Source: Brevibacterium moorei
GTDB taxonomy: Bacteria > Actinomycetota > Actinomycetes > Actinomycetales > Brevibacteriaceae
Assembly: GCF_024580735.1 (NCBI RefSeq)
Contig: NZ_JANIJX010000011.1
Coordinates: 1 to 64,000, forward strand
Direction: 5' to 3'
DNA: 64,000 nt
How positions within the stretch are numbered: position 1 is the stretch's first letter; every line of letters starts with the position of its first letter. The notes beneath the pieces were generated by a model. That model did not search any database. It was not told the DNA's origin and saw only the letters and a program-made list of their open reading frames with translations. The translations under genes and the position numbers were made by a program. Positions 53,132 through 62,055 of the stretch are shown piece by piece.

Positions 53132-54751
53132 ATGGGTATCCGCATGCGTCGCCTGGCCGCACTGACAGCCGGTCTCACGGCCCTGGTCCTGGGCCTGAGC
53201 GCCTGCGGTTCGGCGGGTTCGGACTCCGATGACCCCGATACGGTCACCTACGCGATCGACACGGACTTCCTGGGGCTGGACCCCAACACCACCCCGCAGG
53301 CGCAGGACGCACGGGCCGCCAGGCAGATCTATGACAATCTGTTGGCCAAGGACGACAAGGGGAAGATCGTCGGCTGGCTGGCCACCGAGTTCGCGCAGCT
53401 GGACGGCGGTAAACGGTTCACCTTCACTCTGCGCGACGGGGTGAAGTTCCACGACGGCACTGATCTGGACGCCCAGGCGGTCTGCGACAACTTCGATCGG
53501 ATCACCGATCCCAAAGCCGGTTCCCGCTATGCGATCTCGCTCCTGGGCCCCTATGAGTCCTGCAAGACGCACGGCAAACTGAAGTTCGAGGTGGACTTCA
53601 AGCACGCCTATAGCCCGTTCTTCGAATACCTGACTTCGCCCTTCCTGTCGATCACCTCGCCGACGGCCGTGAAGAAGTACGGTGATCAGTTCAATTTCCA
53701 TCCGGTGGGCAGCGGCCCCTTCATGTTCGACAGCTACACAGTGAAGAACCAGCTGGTCCTCAAGGCGAATCCGGATTACAACTGGGGCCCGCCCACCTCC
53801 GCGCACACGGGGCCGCCGAAGATCAAGAAGCTGATCTTCCAGATCATCACCGACCCTACGGTCCGCGTGGGCTCGTTGCGTTCCGGAGGTGTGGATGCGA
53901 TCGGCAATATCCCGGAGACCGATGCCGGCACCCTGCAACAGGATCCATCATTGGAGTTCTTCGCGAAGGCCCAGTCCGGGGCGCCCTATCAGCTGCACCT
54001 GAATACCAAGCGCGACCTCTTCAAGGACGTGAAGGTCCGGCAGGCCTTCGTCAAGTCGGTCAACGTTCCCAGTATCAACAAGGCGCTGTACTTCGGCGTC
54101 TACGATACGGCGATCGAGGCGATCTCCCCGACCACCGGTGGATTCGATGATTCCCTGCAGGGAACCATCTCCTATGATCCGGAGGGCGCCAAGAAGCTGC
54201 TGGACGAGGCCGGCTGGAAGCCGGGGCCGGACGGGGTACGGGTCAAGGACGGCAAGCGCCTGACCATTCACACCAATGACGTCGCTCCCAACCGGGAGAA
54301 ACGCCAGGATGTGGCCCAGTTCGTCTACAGCTATGCGAAAAAGGTGGGCTTCGAGGTCAAGAGCGGCATGATCCAGACCGCGGAGGCGCCGGCCTATGTG
54401 CAGGCGGGCAAGTACGACATCTACGGGCTGAGCCTGGTCAATGCCAGTGCCAATGTGCTCAGCACCCTGTACGGATCGGAGAACATCCCGACCGCGGAGA
54501 AGTACGCCATGAACATCTCCAAGGTCGACGACCTGGACGACAAGCTGCAGGCGGCACAGACCGAACCGGACGAGTCCAAGCGCACGGAGATCTACCGGGG
54601 AATTCTGAAGTACGCGCTCGACCGGGCATATGCGCTGCCGATCTATGTGCCCACGTACACGGTGGCGACCAAGGGGATCAAAGGCCTGACGTTCGATGCC
54701 GAGGCATATCCCAGCTTCTATGGGGTCGAACCCGCGGACGGAGATAACTGA
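53132..54751 (+). CDS. ABC importer substrate-binding lipoprotein (family 5)
   Basis: 539 aa. Signal peptide with lipobox LGLSACGSAG (Cys about 27). SBP_bac_5 fold: WLATEFAQLDGGKRFTFTLR, DGVKFHDGTDLDAQAVCDNF, and VRQAFVKSVNVPSINKAL, the set typical of oligopeptide, dipeptide or nickel-type binding proteins. Captures the substrate outside the membrane for the DppBCDF-like proteins that follow. GGAGG precedes ATG 53132. The ligand is not readable from sequence. Confidence 0.9.
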   Translation: MGIRMRRLAALTAGLTALVLGLSACGSAGSDSDDPDTVTYAIDTDFLGLDPNTTPQAQDARAARQIYDNLLAKDDKGKIVGWLATEFAQLDGGKRFTFTLRDGVKFHDGTDLDAQAVCDNFDRITDPKAGSRYAISLLGPYESCKTHGKLKFEVDFKHAYSPFFEYLTSPFLSITSPTAVKKYGDQFNFHPVGSGPFMFDSYTVKNQLVLKANPDYNWGPPTSAHTGPPKIKKLIFQIITDPTVRVGSLRSGGVDAIGNIPETDAGTLQQDPSLEFFAKAQSGAPYQLHLNTKRDLFKDVKVRQAFVKSVNVPSINKALYFGVYDTAIEAISPTTGGFDDSLQGTISYDPEGAKKLLDEAGWKPGPDGVRVKDGKRLTIHTNDVAPNREKRQDVAQFVYSYAKKVGFEVKSGMIQTAEAPAYVQAGKYDIYGLSLVNASANVLSTLYGSENIPTAEKYAMNISKVDDLDDKLQAAQTEPDESKRTEIYRGILKYALDRAYALPIYVPTYTVATKGIKGLTFDAEAYPSFYGVEPADGDN

Positions 54752-54753
54752 TC

Positions 54754-55686
54754 ATGTTGATGCTCACCGTGCGCCGCCTGGTCGCGGCGATACCCACGCT
54801 CATCGGCGTCACCCTGGTGCTGTTCCTGGTCCTGCGCGTTCTGGCGGGCGATCCCGTCACCGTGCTGTTGGCCGGCGGTCAGTCGACCCCGGAGGTCGAA
54901 GCGGAGCTGCGGCAGCAGTTCGGCCTCGACAAACCCCTGTGGTTGCAATATCTGGTATTCGTCGGCGGGATCTTCAAGGGTGACCTCGGCCTGAGCTACG
55001 CCACCAGGTTGCCGGTGGCCGATCTGCTGCTCGGCCAGATTCTGCCCACCCTGGCGCTGGCCCTGTCGGCGGCAGTGGTCTCCGCCCTGATCGGCATCAT
55101 CCTGGGTTCCCTGGCCGCGATGTTCAAGGGCTCGTGGGTGGACTCGGTCATCCGCGTCATCTCCCTGCTCAACACGTCTATGCCGTCCTTCTGGGTTGGA
55201 CTGTTGCTCATCGTCGTGTTCGCCTTCGGCCTGGGGTGGTTCCCGGCCACGGGCTCCGATGGTTTCAACACCCTGGTGCTGCCGGCCATCGCACTGGGGC
55301 TGTCCGCAGCGGGCACCGTGGCCAGATTGGTCCGCAATTCCGTGGTGGACGTGCTGGGGGAGAACTTTGTGACCGCCCTGCACGCCAAGGGCCTGTCGAT
55401 GGGCGCGATCGTCATCAAGCACGTGCTGCGCAACGCCATCATCCCCACCGTGACGATCGTGGGCCTGCAGCTGGGCAACCTGGTCGCCGGCGCGGTCATC
55501 GTGGAAGCGGTGTTCTCCCGGCAGGGCCTGGGCCAGATGTTGGTCCAGGGCGTGGCATCCAGTGACTTCCCCGTCATCCAGGCAGTGGTGCTCGTCATCG
55601 CCGTCATCTACATCCTGATCAACATCCTGGTCGACCTGTCCTATGCGGTCATCGACCCGCGGGTCAAGACCGCGACATCCAACTGA
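54754..55686 (+). CDS. ABC importer permease (DppB-like)
   Basis: 310 aa, six helices. N-terminal MLTVRRLVAAIPTLIGVTLV and the EAA loop region AKGLSMGAIVIKHVLRNAII are standard for DppB/OppB. EAVFSRQGLGQMLVQGV is also conserved. It begins 2 bp after the binding-protein stop; pairs with the next permease. Confidence 0.92.
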   Translation: MLMLTVRRLVAAIPTLIGVTLVLFLVLRVLAGDPVTVLLAGGQSTPEVEAELRQQFGLDKPLWLQYLVFVGGIFKGDLGLSYATRLPVADLLLGQILPTLALALSAAVVSALIGIILGSLAAMFKGSWVDSVIRVISLLNTSMPSFWVGLLLIVVFAFGLGWFPATGSDGFNTLVLPAIALGLSAAGTVARLVRNSVVDVLGENFVTALHAKGLSMGAIVIKHVLRNAIIPTVTIVGLQLGNLVAGAVIVEAVFSRQGLGQMLVQGVASSDFPVIQAVVLVIAVIYILINILVDLSYAVIDPRVKTATSN

Positions 55687-55708
55687 GGCACGAAGGAAAG
55701 GGATTACC

Positions 55709-56584
55709 GTGGCCATCTCAACGCCCACCGCACCCGTCGGGGTCTCCGCCGCCGGCCAGGGACACAAGCGGATCGGCAAGATCTCCGTCAACAAGATATT
55801 CCTCGTCCTGTCCTATGCCTGGATCGTCCTGGTCGTCCTGGCCGCGTTGGTCCCCGGGCTGCTGACCCGCGGAAATCCGCTGGACCTGGACCCGGACAAT
55901 GTCCTGTTGGCACCGGGGGCCGGTGGCCTGCTGGGTACCGATCAGTATGGGCGCAGCGTGCTCACGCTGCTGATCTACGGTGCGCGCACCGCGATCATCA
56001 TCGGCCTGGCGGCCACCGCCATCGGGCTGGTGATCGGTACGGTCATCGGCCTGGCAGCCGGCTATGTGGGCGGAGTCGTCGATATGGTCATCGGCCGCGT
56101 GCTGGATATCCTGATGTCCTTCCCGGGCGTGCTCATGGCCCTCATCATCACCGCTGCCCTGGGCGCGACCACCGGGAACCTGATCCTGGCGGTGGGGATC
56201 GCGGCGATCCCGCAGTTCGCCCGCGTGATGCGCGGACAGACGATCGCGGTGCGCTCGAAGCTCTACATCGAGGCGGCCAGGGCATCGGGGTTCTCCAACC
56301 GGAGGATCATCTTCGGCCACGTCCTACCCAATGCCGTCGCCCCGATCGTGGTCCTGGCGACGGTGACCGTGGGTGTGTCGATCGTGGCCGCGGCCTCGCT
56401 GTCCTTCCTGGGTCTGGGCCCGCGCTCCGACATCCCGGACTGGGGGCAACTGCTGGCGATGGGCCAGCCCTATCTGTCCGCTGCCTGGTGGATCAGCACC
56501 TTTTCCGGCGTGGCCCTGACGATCACCGTGATCGCGGTGAGCCTGATCGGCGACTCCGTCAGCGACGCAATGGAGAAAGGCTAA
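55709..56584 (+). CDS. ABC importer permease (DppC-like)
   Basis: 291 aa from GTG 55709, preceded by GAAGGAAAGGG; an in-frame extension to 55643 overlaps dppB and lacks a ribosome site. Marks: LGTDQYGRSVLTLLIYGART, RVLDILMSFPGVLMALII, and the EAA loop AARASGFSNRRIIFGHVLPN. Forms the channel with the DppB-like subunit. Confidence 0.92.
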   Translation: MAISTPTAPVGVSAAGQGHKRIGKISVNKIFLVLSYAWIVLVVLAALVPGLLTRGNPLDLDPDNVLLAPGAGGLLGTDQYGRSVLTLLIYGARTAIIIGLAATAIGLVIGTVIGLAAGYVGGVVDMVIGRVLDILMSFPGVLMALIITAALGATTGNLILAVGIAAIPQFARVMRGQTIAVRSKLYIEAARASGFSNRRIIFGHVLPNAVAPIVVLATVTVGVSIVAAASLSFLGLGPRSDIPDWGQLLAMGQPYLSAAWWISTFSGVALTITVIAVSLIGDSVSDAMEKG

Positions 56585-56588
56585 GACC

Positions 56589-57611
56589 ATGAATGCACCT
56601 TCCGGCGCACCCGCATCCGCTCCGCTGCTCAAGTTGGACGATGTCCGCGTGACCCTGGACAACGGCGTCAAACGACTGCCGTTGATCCGCGAGGCCACTT
56701 TCCAGATCCGCCCGGGTGAGATCGTCTGCCTGGTGGGCGAATCCGGTTCCGGCAAGTCCGTCACCGCGCGGACCATCATGGGCCTGTTGCAACAGGACGA
56801 TGACATCCGGGTCGACGGGTCGATCGTGTTCGACGGAGCGGAGATCGCCGCCGGCGGCAAGACCAGCGCAGGCCTGCGGGGGAGGGACATCGCGATGGTC
56901 TTCCAGGAACCGCTGAGTTCCCTGGACCCGGTCTTCACCATCGAGACCCAGCTGACCGAGGCCCTGCGCCGCCTGGGCCCGCGCAAGTCGAAGAGGGCCG
57001 ATAGGGAGCAGCTGGTGGAACTGCTGGCCAAGGTCGGCATCCACGACGGCCCGCGCGTGCTGCGCAGCTATCCGCATCAACTGTCCGGCGGTATGTGCCA
57101 GCGCGTGATGATCGCCCAGGCGCTGGCCGCCAAACCGAAACTCCTCATCGCGGACGAACCGACTACCGCCCTGGACGTGACGATCCAGGCGCAGATCCTC
57201 AGCCTGATCGAGGAGCTGCGGGACGAGACGGACATGTCAGTGCTGCTGGTCACCCACGATATGGGCGTAGCCGCGGAACTGGCCGACCGAGTGGTCGTCA
57301 TGTACGCCGGCCGCGTGGTCGAGGACGCGGCGCCGTCCGAGGTCTTCACGGCAGCCCACCACCCCTACACCTCGGGCCTGTTGTCGTGCATTCCGCCGCT
57401 GACCGGCGAGAAGCCGGAGCGGCTGCCGGCGATCGAGGGTTCGGTCCCCGATCCCTCGAACCTGCCGACGGGTTGCTCCTTCCACCCGCGCTGCCCGTTC
57501 GCCACGGACGAATGCGCGGCCGAGGTCCCCGAGCGCCGGCGGATGGGCTCCGGTTACGCTTCCTGCTTCAACCCGCTGAACCTGGAGCCGGCCGCGGCCG
57601 GTGCACGCTGA
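56589..57611 (+). CDS. ABC importer ATPase (DppD-like)
   Basis: 340 aa. Walker A GESGSGKSVTAR, signature LSGGMCQRVMIA, Walker B LLIADEPTTALDV, H-loop LLVTHDMGV, and the C-terminal oligopeptide-transport motif with four cysteines, beginning CSFHPRCPFATDEC, probably an Fe-S-like or structural element in this subgroup. Starts 4 bp after dppC. Confidence 0.93.
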   Translation: MNAPSGAPASAPLLKLDDVRVTLDNGVKRLPLIREATFQIRPGEIVCLVGESGSGKSVTARTIMGLLQQDDDIRVDGSIVFDGAEIAAGGKTSAGLRGRDIAMVFQEPLSSLDPVFTIETQLTEALRRLGPRKSKRADREQLVELLAKVGIHDGPRVLRSYPHQLSGGMCQRVMIAQALAAKPKLLIADEPTTALDVTIQAQILSLIEELRDETDMSVLLVTHDMGVAAELADRVVVMYAGRVVEDAAPSEVFTAAHHPYTSGLLSCIPPLTGEKPERLPAIEGSVPDPSNLPTGCSFHPRCPFATDECAAEVPERRRMGSGYASCFNPLNLEPAAAGAR

Positions 57612-57622
57612 AAGGACCGACC

Positions 57623-58684
57623 ATGACGACGACAGCGGAAGCAAGCGGCGGCCGGGTCCCGGCGGATGCCGTTTCACGTGAAACGGACGGCGGGGTCAGC
57701 GGCGAACCCGTGCTGCGGGTGAAGAACGTCTCGAAGATCTTCGAACTCAAGGACCCGGCCAAGCCGTTTTCCAAGCCGGCTCAGTTGTACGCGGTCAACG
57801 ACGCCTCGCTGGACGTGTACAAAGGGGAGACCGTCGCGCTGGTGGGGGAATCGGGCTCCGGCAAGTCCACCCTGGGACGGGTGGCTCTGCGGATGACCGA
57901 GCCCACCCTGGGCAGCGTCGAGTTCAAGGGCCAGGACATCTCGCACACCCCGGAGAAGCGCCTGCGCTCGCTGCGCCCCGATATGCAGATCGTGTTCCAG
58001 GACCCCTACGGCTCGCTCAATCCGCGCAAGAAGGTCGGCGATGCAGTTGCCGAACCCCTCAAGGTGTTCGGGCACATGCGGGGGCGGGAGCTGGAGACCA
58101 GGGTTGCCGAGCTCATCGAGAAGGTCGGGTTGGATGTTGGCCGCGCCGCGGCACGGCCCCGGGCCCTGTCCGGCGGGCAGCGGCAGCGCGTTGGGATCGC
58201 CCGTGCGATCGCCCTGAATCCCAGCCTGATCCTGGCCGATGAGGCCCTGTCTGCTCTGGATGTGTCCGTGCAGGCGCAGGTCGCCAACCTCATGATGGAC
58301 CTGCAGAGGGAGATCGGCGTCTCCTATCTGTTCATCGCCCACGGCCTGCCGATCGTGCGCCAGATGGCCCACCGGGTCGCTGTGATGTACCTGGGGCGGA
58401 TCGTGGAGACGGCGCCCGTCGACGCTTTCTTCGCGGCCCCGGCCCACCCCTATGCCCGGGCGTTGCGCGCGGCCTCGCCGATCCCGGATCCGGCGGCCAA
58501 ACGGGAGCGGATCCTGCTCAAGGGGGAGCCACCGAACCCGGTGAATCCGCCTTCGGGCTGTGCGTTCCGGACCCGCTGCCCACTGGCTCAGCAGGTCTGC
58601 GCGGATGTGATCCCACCCAGCATTCCGGTGGGCCCACCGGAAGCGGGCCACACGGTGGCGTGTCACTTCCCCGTAGGGGAATAG
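57623..58684 (+). CDS. ABC importer ATPase (DppF-like)
   Basis: 353 aa. Walker A GESGSGKSTLGR, Q-loop IVFQDPYGSLNPRKKV, signature LSGGQRQRVGIARAI, C-terminal CAFRTRCPLAQQVC. Two small departures from the family: Walker B reads LADEALSALDV rather than ADEPVSALDV, and the H-loop is FIAHGLPIV rather than ISHDL; the switch His is kept. AAAGGACC precedes ATG 57623. The N-terminal 30 residues are an extra leader. Confidence 0.92.
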   Translation: MTTTAEASGGRVPADAVSRETDGGVSGEPVLRVKNVSKIFELKDPAKPFSKPAQLYAVNDASLDVYKGETVALVGESGSGKSTLGRVALRMTEPTLGSVEFKGQDISHTPEKRLRSLRPDMQIVFQDPYGSLNPRKKVGDAVAEPLKVFGHMRGRELETRVAELIEKVGLDVGRAAARPRALSGGQRQRVGIARAIALNPSLILADEALSALDVSVQAQVANLMMDLQREIGVSYLFIAHGLPIVRQMAHRVAVMYLGRIVETAPVDAFFAAPAHPYARALRAASPIPDPAAKRERILLKGEPPNPVNPPSGCAFRTRCPLAQQVCADVIPPSIPVGPPEAGHTVACHFPVGE

Positions 58685-58748
58685 GCAGTAGAGGCCTATG
58701 ACCGATTGAGCCCGATGACCGATTGAAACACGAAGAAGGAGTATGAAC

Positions 58749-59903
58749 ATGGATGTATTGGCCGCGACCCAGGAGATCACCCCGCAGCTGGTGGCCTGGC
58801 GCCGGGAGTTCCATCAGCACCCTGAACGGGGCCTGGAGGAAGTATGGACGCCTGCGCGGATCAAGGAAATCCTGGCCGAGCTCGACATCCCCGTGGTCGA
58901 GGTGGGCGAGGGTTCGCTGGTCGGCCGGATCGGGCAGCGCGGCGAGAAGAACCTGGCGATCCGCGCGGATATGGATGGCCTGCCGGTGGTCGAGGAGACT
59001 GGCCTGCCGTTCGCCGCGACCAATGGGCATATGCACGCCTGTGGCCACGACGGCCACGTCACCATGTTGTTGGGCGAGGCGAAACTGCTCAAGGCAGCGG
59101 AATCCCAACTGCACGGAGCCGTCTACCTGTGCTTCCAGACGGCCGAGGAGATCGGCCGGGGTGCTCAGCCGATCATCGACTATCTGAAGGAGCAGGGCGG
59201 GGTGACCGAGGCGATCGGCTACCACCTGTGGGCCGATGTCGCCTCGGGCACCGTATCGCTCAAACCGGGGCCGGTGATGGCAGGGGCGGACGGCTTCACG
59301 ATCACGGTGCACGGGGTGGGCGGGCACGGATCGCGCCCCGACCTGGCCAAGGACCCGATCAAGCCCGCATGCCAGATGGTCCTGGAGCTGTCCGCTCTGC
59401 CGTCGAACGTGGTCTCCCCACTGGATTCCGGAGTGCTGCACATCGGGCAGATCACGGCCGGCACAGCCGGCAATGTGTTCCCCGATACCGCCTTCATCCA
59501 GGGTGCGATCCGGCACTTCGACCCGCAGGTCCGGGAGAACCTGCTGGCCGGGATCAAGCGAGTCGTCGAACACACGGCGGCCGCCTGGGACGTGGAGGTC
59601 GACCTGGACTTCCTGCGCAGCGGTCTGGCCGTGGTCAATACGGAGGCCTGTGTCGACGAGGCGGTGGACGTGCTCGACGAGATGGGCGACCGGTTGGTGG
59701 GCGTTCAGGCTCCCCATATCCTCGCCTCGGAGAACTATTCGCTGTTCGTCCACGAGTTCCCGGGCTTCCTGGCCCACCTGGGTGTGGAACGCGAGGGCGT
59801 CGAACAGTTCTACCATCACCACGCCAAATTCGACATCGACGAGGATGTCCTGCCCCTGGGTGTCGAGTTCTTCGTCCGCTATGCGATGCGCATGCTCGGC
59901 TGA
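58749..59903 (+). CDS. M20-family amidohydrolase (aminoacylase/hippuricase type)
   Basis: 384 aa. Peptidase M20D marks: RREFHQHPERGLEE, the di-metal motif GHMHACGHDGHVTMLLG, QTAEEIGRGAQPII, and HGVGGHGSRPDLAKDPI. These cytoplasmic enzymes hydrolyse N-acyl amino acids (hippurate, N-acetyl-cysteine conjugates, N-acyl-glutamine) or indole-acetyl-amino acids. Of two nearby ATGs (58743 and 58749) the second has AGGAG seven bases upstream, so it is taken as start. It lies in the operon after the importer ATPases and before a C-S lyase. Confidence 0.9.
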   Translation: MDVLAATQEITPQLVAWRREFHQHPERGLEEVWTPARIKEILAELDIPVVEVGEGSLVGRIGQRGEKNLAIRADMDGLPVVEETGLPFAATNGHMHACGHDGHVTMLLGEAKLLKAAESQLHGAVYLCFQTAEEIGRGAQPIIDYLKEQGGVTEAIGYHLWADVASGTVSLKPGPVMAGADGFTITVHGVGGHGSRPDLAKDPIKPACQMVLELSALPSNVVSPLDSGVLHIGQITAGTAGNVFPDTAFIQGAIRHFDPQVRENLLAGIKRVVEHTAAAWDVEVDLDFLRSGLAVVNTEACVDEAVDVLDEMGDRLVGVQAPHILASENYSLFVHEFPGFLAHLGVEREGVEQFYHHHAKFDIDEDVLPLGVEFFVRYAMRMLG

Positions 59904-59965
59904 TGGGGGCGGCTGACACAATGACAGTGATACACGACACGACAAGCACCAAGGAGAACCCGCAC

Positions 59966-61168
59966 ATGGCGGATACAACCGCTGCATACGATTCCATCAC
60001 CCGCGCCAGCCTGGAGGAGAAGGCCTCCACCAAGTGGAGCACGTATCCCGGCAAGATCGGCGCCTTCGTCGCGGAAATGGACTACGGCGTGGCCGAGCCC
60101 ATCCGCCAGGTCCTCAAAGACCTCGACGCCCGCGACCTCTACGGCTACCCGCCGGCGGACATCGTCACCGCCCTGCGCGAGGCGACCGCCGGATTCTACG
60201 CCCAGCGCTACGGCTGGAACATCGCGGCCGACCATGTGGACACGATCTCCGATGTGCTCTCCGGCCTGGGGGCCGTTCTCGACGTGTTCGCGCCCGCCGG
60301 CGGGAAGGTCATCCTGCCCACCCCTGCCTATATGCCCTTCATGACCCTGCCGGGGATGCACGACCGGGAAATCGTCGAGGTCCCGCTGCACCGCAATGAC
60401 GCGGCCGACCGCTGGGACTTCGACTTCGCGGCCCTGGATGCGGCGATGGCGACCGGCGGTCCCGATGGGACGTCCGGCGGTGTGCTCATCATGTGCAATC
60501 CGCACAATCCGATCGGCAAGGTCTACACCCGCGAGGAGATGGAGCAGATCGCCGCGATCGTCGCCAAGCACGGCGGCCGGGTGTTCTCCGATGAGATCCA
60601 CGCGCCCCTTGTCTATGACGGCGCCGAGCACGTGCCCTATGCGACGATCAACGCGGACACCGCAGCGCACACGATCACCGCGACCAGCCACTCGAAGTCG
60701 TTCAACACCCCGGGCCTGAAGTGCGCGCAGATCCTGTTCTCCAATGACGAGGACCTGGCGCTGTGGCAGAAGAAGTGCGTGTTCACCTCCCACGGGGCCT
60801 CGAATCCGGGCATTATGGCAGGCACCGCCGCCTACACCAAGGGCCTGGACTGGTTGGCGGGCACGAAGGACTATCTGCAGGGCAACCGTGACCTCATCGC
60901 CCAGCGTCTGTCCGAGGAGCTGCCGGAGGTCGTCTACATCAAGCCCTCCGGCACCTACCTGGGCTGGATCGACTGCTCGGCGCTGGGGATCGATGGCAAT
61001 GTGCAGGAGTACTTCCTGGAACACGCCGGCATCGCCTTCACGGACGGGGAACTGTGCGGTGCAGTGGGTGCCAAGCACGTGCGCCTGAATCAGGGTCTGC
61101 CGCGGCCGATCCTGAACGAGCTGCTCGATCGCTTCATCGCCTCGGCCAAGGAGGCCCTGGGGAAGTAA
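59966..61168 (+). CDS. MalY/PatB-type PLP C-S beta-lyase (cystathionine beta-lyase family)
   Basis: 400 aa fold-type I aminotransferase. The PLP lysine is in TATSHSKSFNTPGLKCAQ; NPHNPIGKVY and VFSDEIHAPLVYDG bind the cofactor; the N-terminal KWSTYPGKIGAFVAEMDYG is MalY/PatB-like. Such enzymes cleave cystathionine or cysteine S-conjugates to pyruvate, ammonia and a thiol. AAGGAG precedes ATG 59966. Immediately after an M20 aminoacylase and importer, it suggests use of S-conjugates rather than methionine synthesis. A perfect hairpin follows the stop. Confidence 0.9.
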   Translation: MADTTAAYDSITRASLEEKASTKWSTYPGKIGAFVAEMDYGVAEPIRQVLKDLDARDLYGYPPADIVTALREATAGFYAQRYGWNIAADHVDTISDVLSGLGAVLDVFAPAGGKVILPTPAYMPFMTLPGMHDREIVEVPLHRNDAADRWDFDFAALDAAMATGGPDGTSGGVLIMCNPHNPIGKVYTREEMEQIAAIVAKHGGRVFSDEIHAPLVYDGAEHVPYATINADTAAHTITATSHSKSFNTPGLKCAQILFSNDEDLALWQKKCVFTSHGASNPGIMAGTAAYTKGLDWLAGTKDYLQGNRDLIAQRLSEELPEVVYIKPSGTYLGWIDCSALGIDGNVQEYFLEHAGIAFTDGELCGAVGAKHVRLNQGLPRPILNELLDRFIASAKEALGK

Positions 61169-61172
61169 CCGA

Positions 61173-61206
61173 GTGGCCTCAGAGTCCGTCCGGGCTCTGA
61201 GGCCAC
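61173..61206 (+). terminator. 12-bp hairpin after the C-S lyase gene
   Basis: GTGGCCTCAGAG (61173-61184) and CTCTGAGGCCAC (61195-61206) form a perfect stem with a 10-nt loop, 5 bp past the stop. Likely ends the importer operon, 21 bp before pxpA. Confidence 0.8.
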
Positions 61207-61226
61207 CACCCCGGTAGGCTGGCGCC

Positions 61227-61985
61227 ATGGTCAGCATCGATGTGAACTCCGATCTGGGCGAGACCACCGCGGGCAATCCCGTCAGTGACGACGCCGCGAT
61301 CATCCGGGTGGTCAGCTCCGCGAACGTCGCCTGCGGCTTTCACGCCGGGGACCCGCACGGGATCGCCGCGACCCTGCGCGCGGCCGTCGCCCGGAATGTC
61401 AGCGTGGGAGCGCATGTGGGCTATCACGATCAGGCCGGCTTCGGTCGCCGCTTCATCGACTACGCCCCGGCGGAACTGGCCGACGAGGTTCTCTACCAGA
61501 TCGGTGCCCTGGAAGCCCTGGCCCGGTCCGCCGGAACCCGCGTTGCCTACGTCAAACCACACGGTGCGCTGTACAACCGCATCGTGCACGATCCGGTGCA
61601 GGCCCAGGCCGTGGTCGACGGGGTCAAGGCCTTCGGCGGTGACCTGCCGCTGCTCCTGCTGCCCGGCTCGATCGCGATCGAACGGGCGGCCGCGGCGGGC
61701 CTGCGCACCGTCGGTGAGGCCTTCGCGGACCGCAACTACAACCCGGACGGCACACTGGTCTCCCGCAGCGAGCCGGACGCGGTGATCGCCGATCCGGACG
61801 CTGTGGCCGCCCGCGTCGTCGAATTGGCGCGCACCGGGACGATCATCGCGCGCGACGGCAGCCCGCTGCGCATGGAGGCCGAATCCCTGTGCGTCCACGG
61901 GGACTCGCCCGGAGCGGTCGAACTGGCCCGCCGCATCGTCGCGTCCCTGCAGGAGGCCGGCGTGCAGGTGCAGAGGTTCGTATGA
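61227..61985 (+). CDS. pxpA: 5-oxoprolinase subunit A (LamB/YcsF)
   Basis: 252 aa. Typical opening DVNSDLGETTAGNPVSDD, then SSANVACGFHAGDPHGI and VKPHGALYNRIVHDP. With PxpB and PxpC it uses ATP to open 5-oxoproline (pyroglutamate) to glutamate, a repair reaction. ATG 61227 has no strong ribosome site upstream (GTAGGCTGGCGCC). Together with the following fused gene it makes the complete enzyme. Confidence 0.92.
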   Translation: MVSIDVNSDLGETTAGNPVSDDAAIIRVVSSANVACGFHAGDPHGIAATLRAAVARNVSVGAHVGYHDQAGFGRRFIDYAPAELADEVLYQIGALEALARSAGTRVAYVKPHGALYNRIVHDPVQAQAVVDGVKAFGGDLPLLLLPGSIAIERAAAAGLRTVGEAFADRNYNPDGTLVSRSEPDAVIADPDAVAARVVELARTGTIIARDGSPLRMEAESLCVHGDSPGAVELARRIVASLQEAGVQVQRFV

Positions 61986-62001
61986 GTGCCGTCGCATTCT
62001 G

Positions 62002-62055
62002 TACTTTCAGTCCTATGGCGGTGCCGGTTTCAGGGGTGTTATGGGACTGAGGGTA
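62002..62055. repeat. TTCAGGGGTGTTA-loop repeat, copy 2
   Basis: TACTTTCAGTCC (62002-62013) and GGGACTGAGGGTA (62043-62055) pair with several G-U-type mismatches. The loop TTTCAGGGGTGTTATGGGACTG equals the minus-strand reading of the palindrome at 5876-5935 over about 20 bp. It lies 17 bp past pxpA and its right arm contains the proposed start of the fused pxp gene. Confidence 0.7.

Noticed and set aside
58844-59965. Upstream extension of the C-S lyase frame.
   Set aside because: It overlaps the M20 hydrolase gene in another frame; the lyase start at 59966 has AAGGAG and family-like N-terminus.
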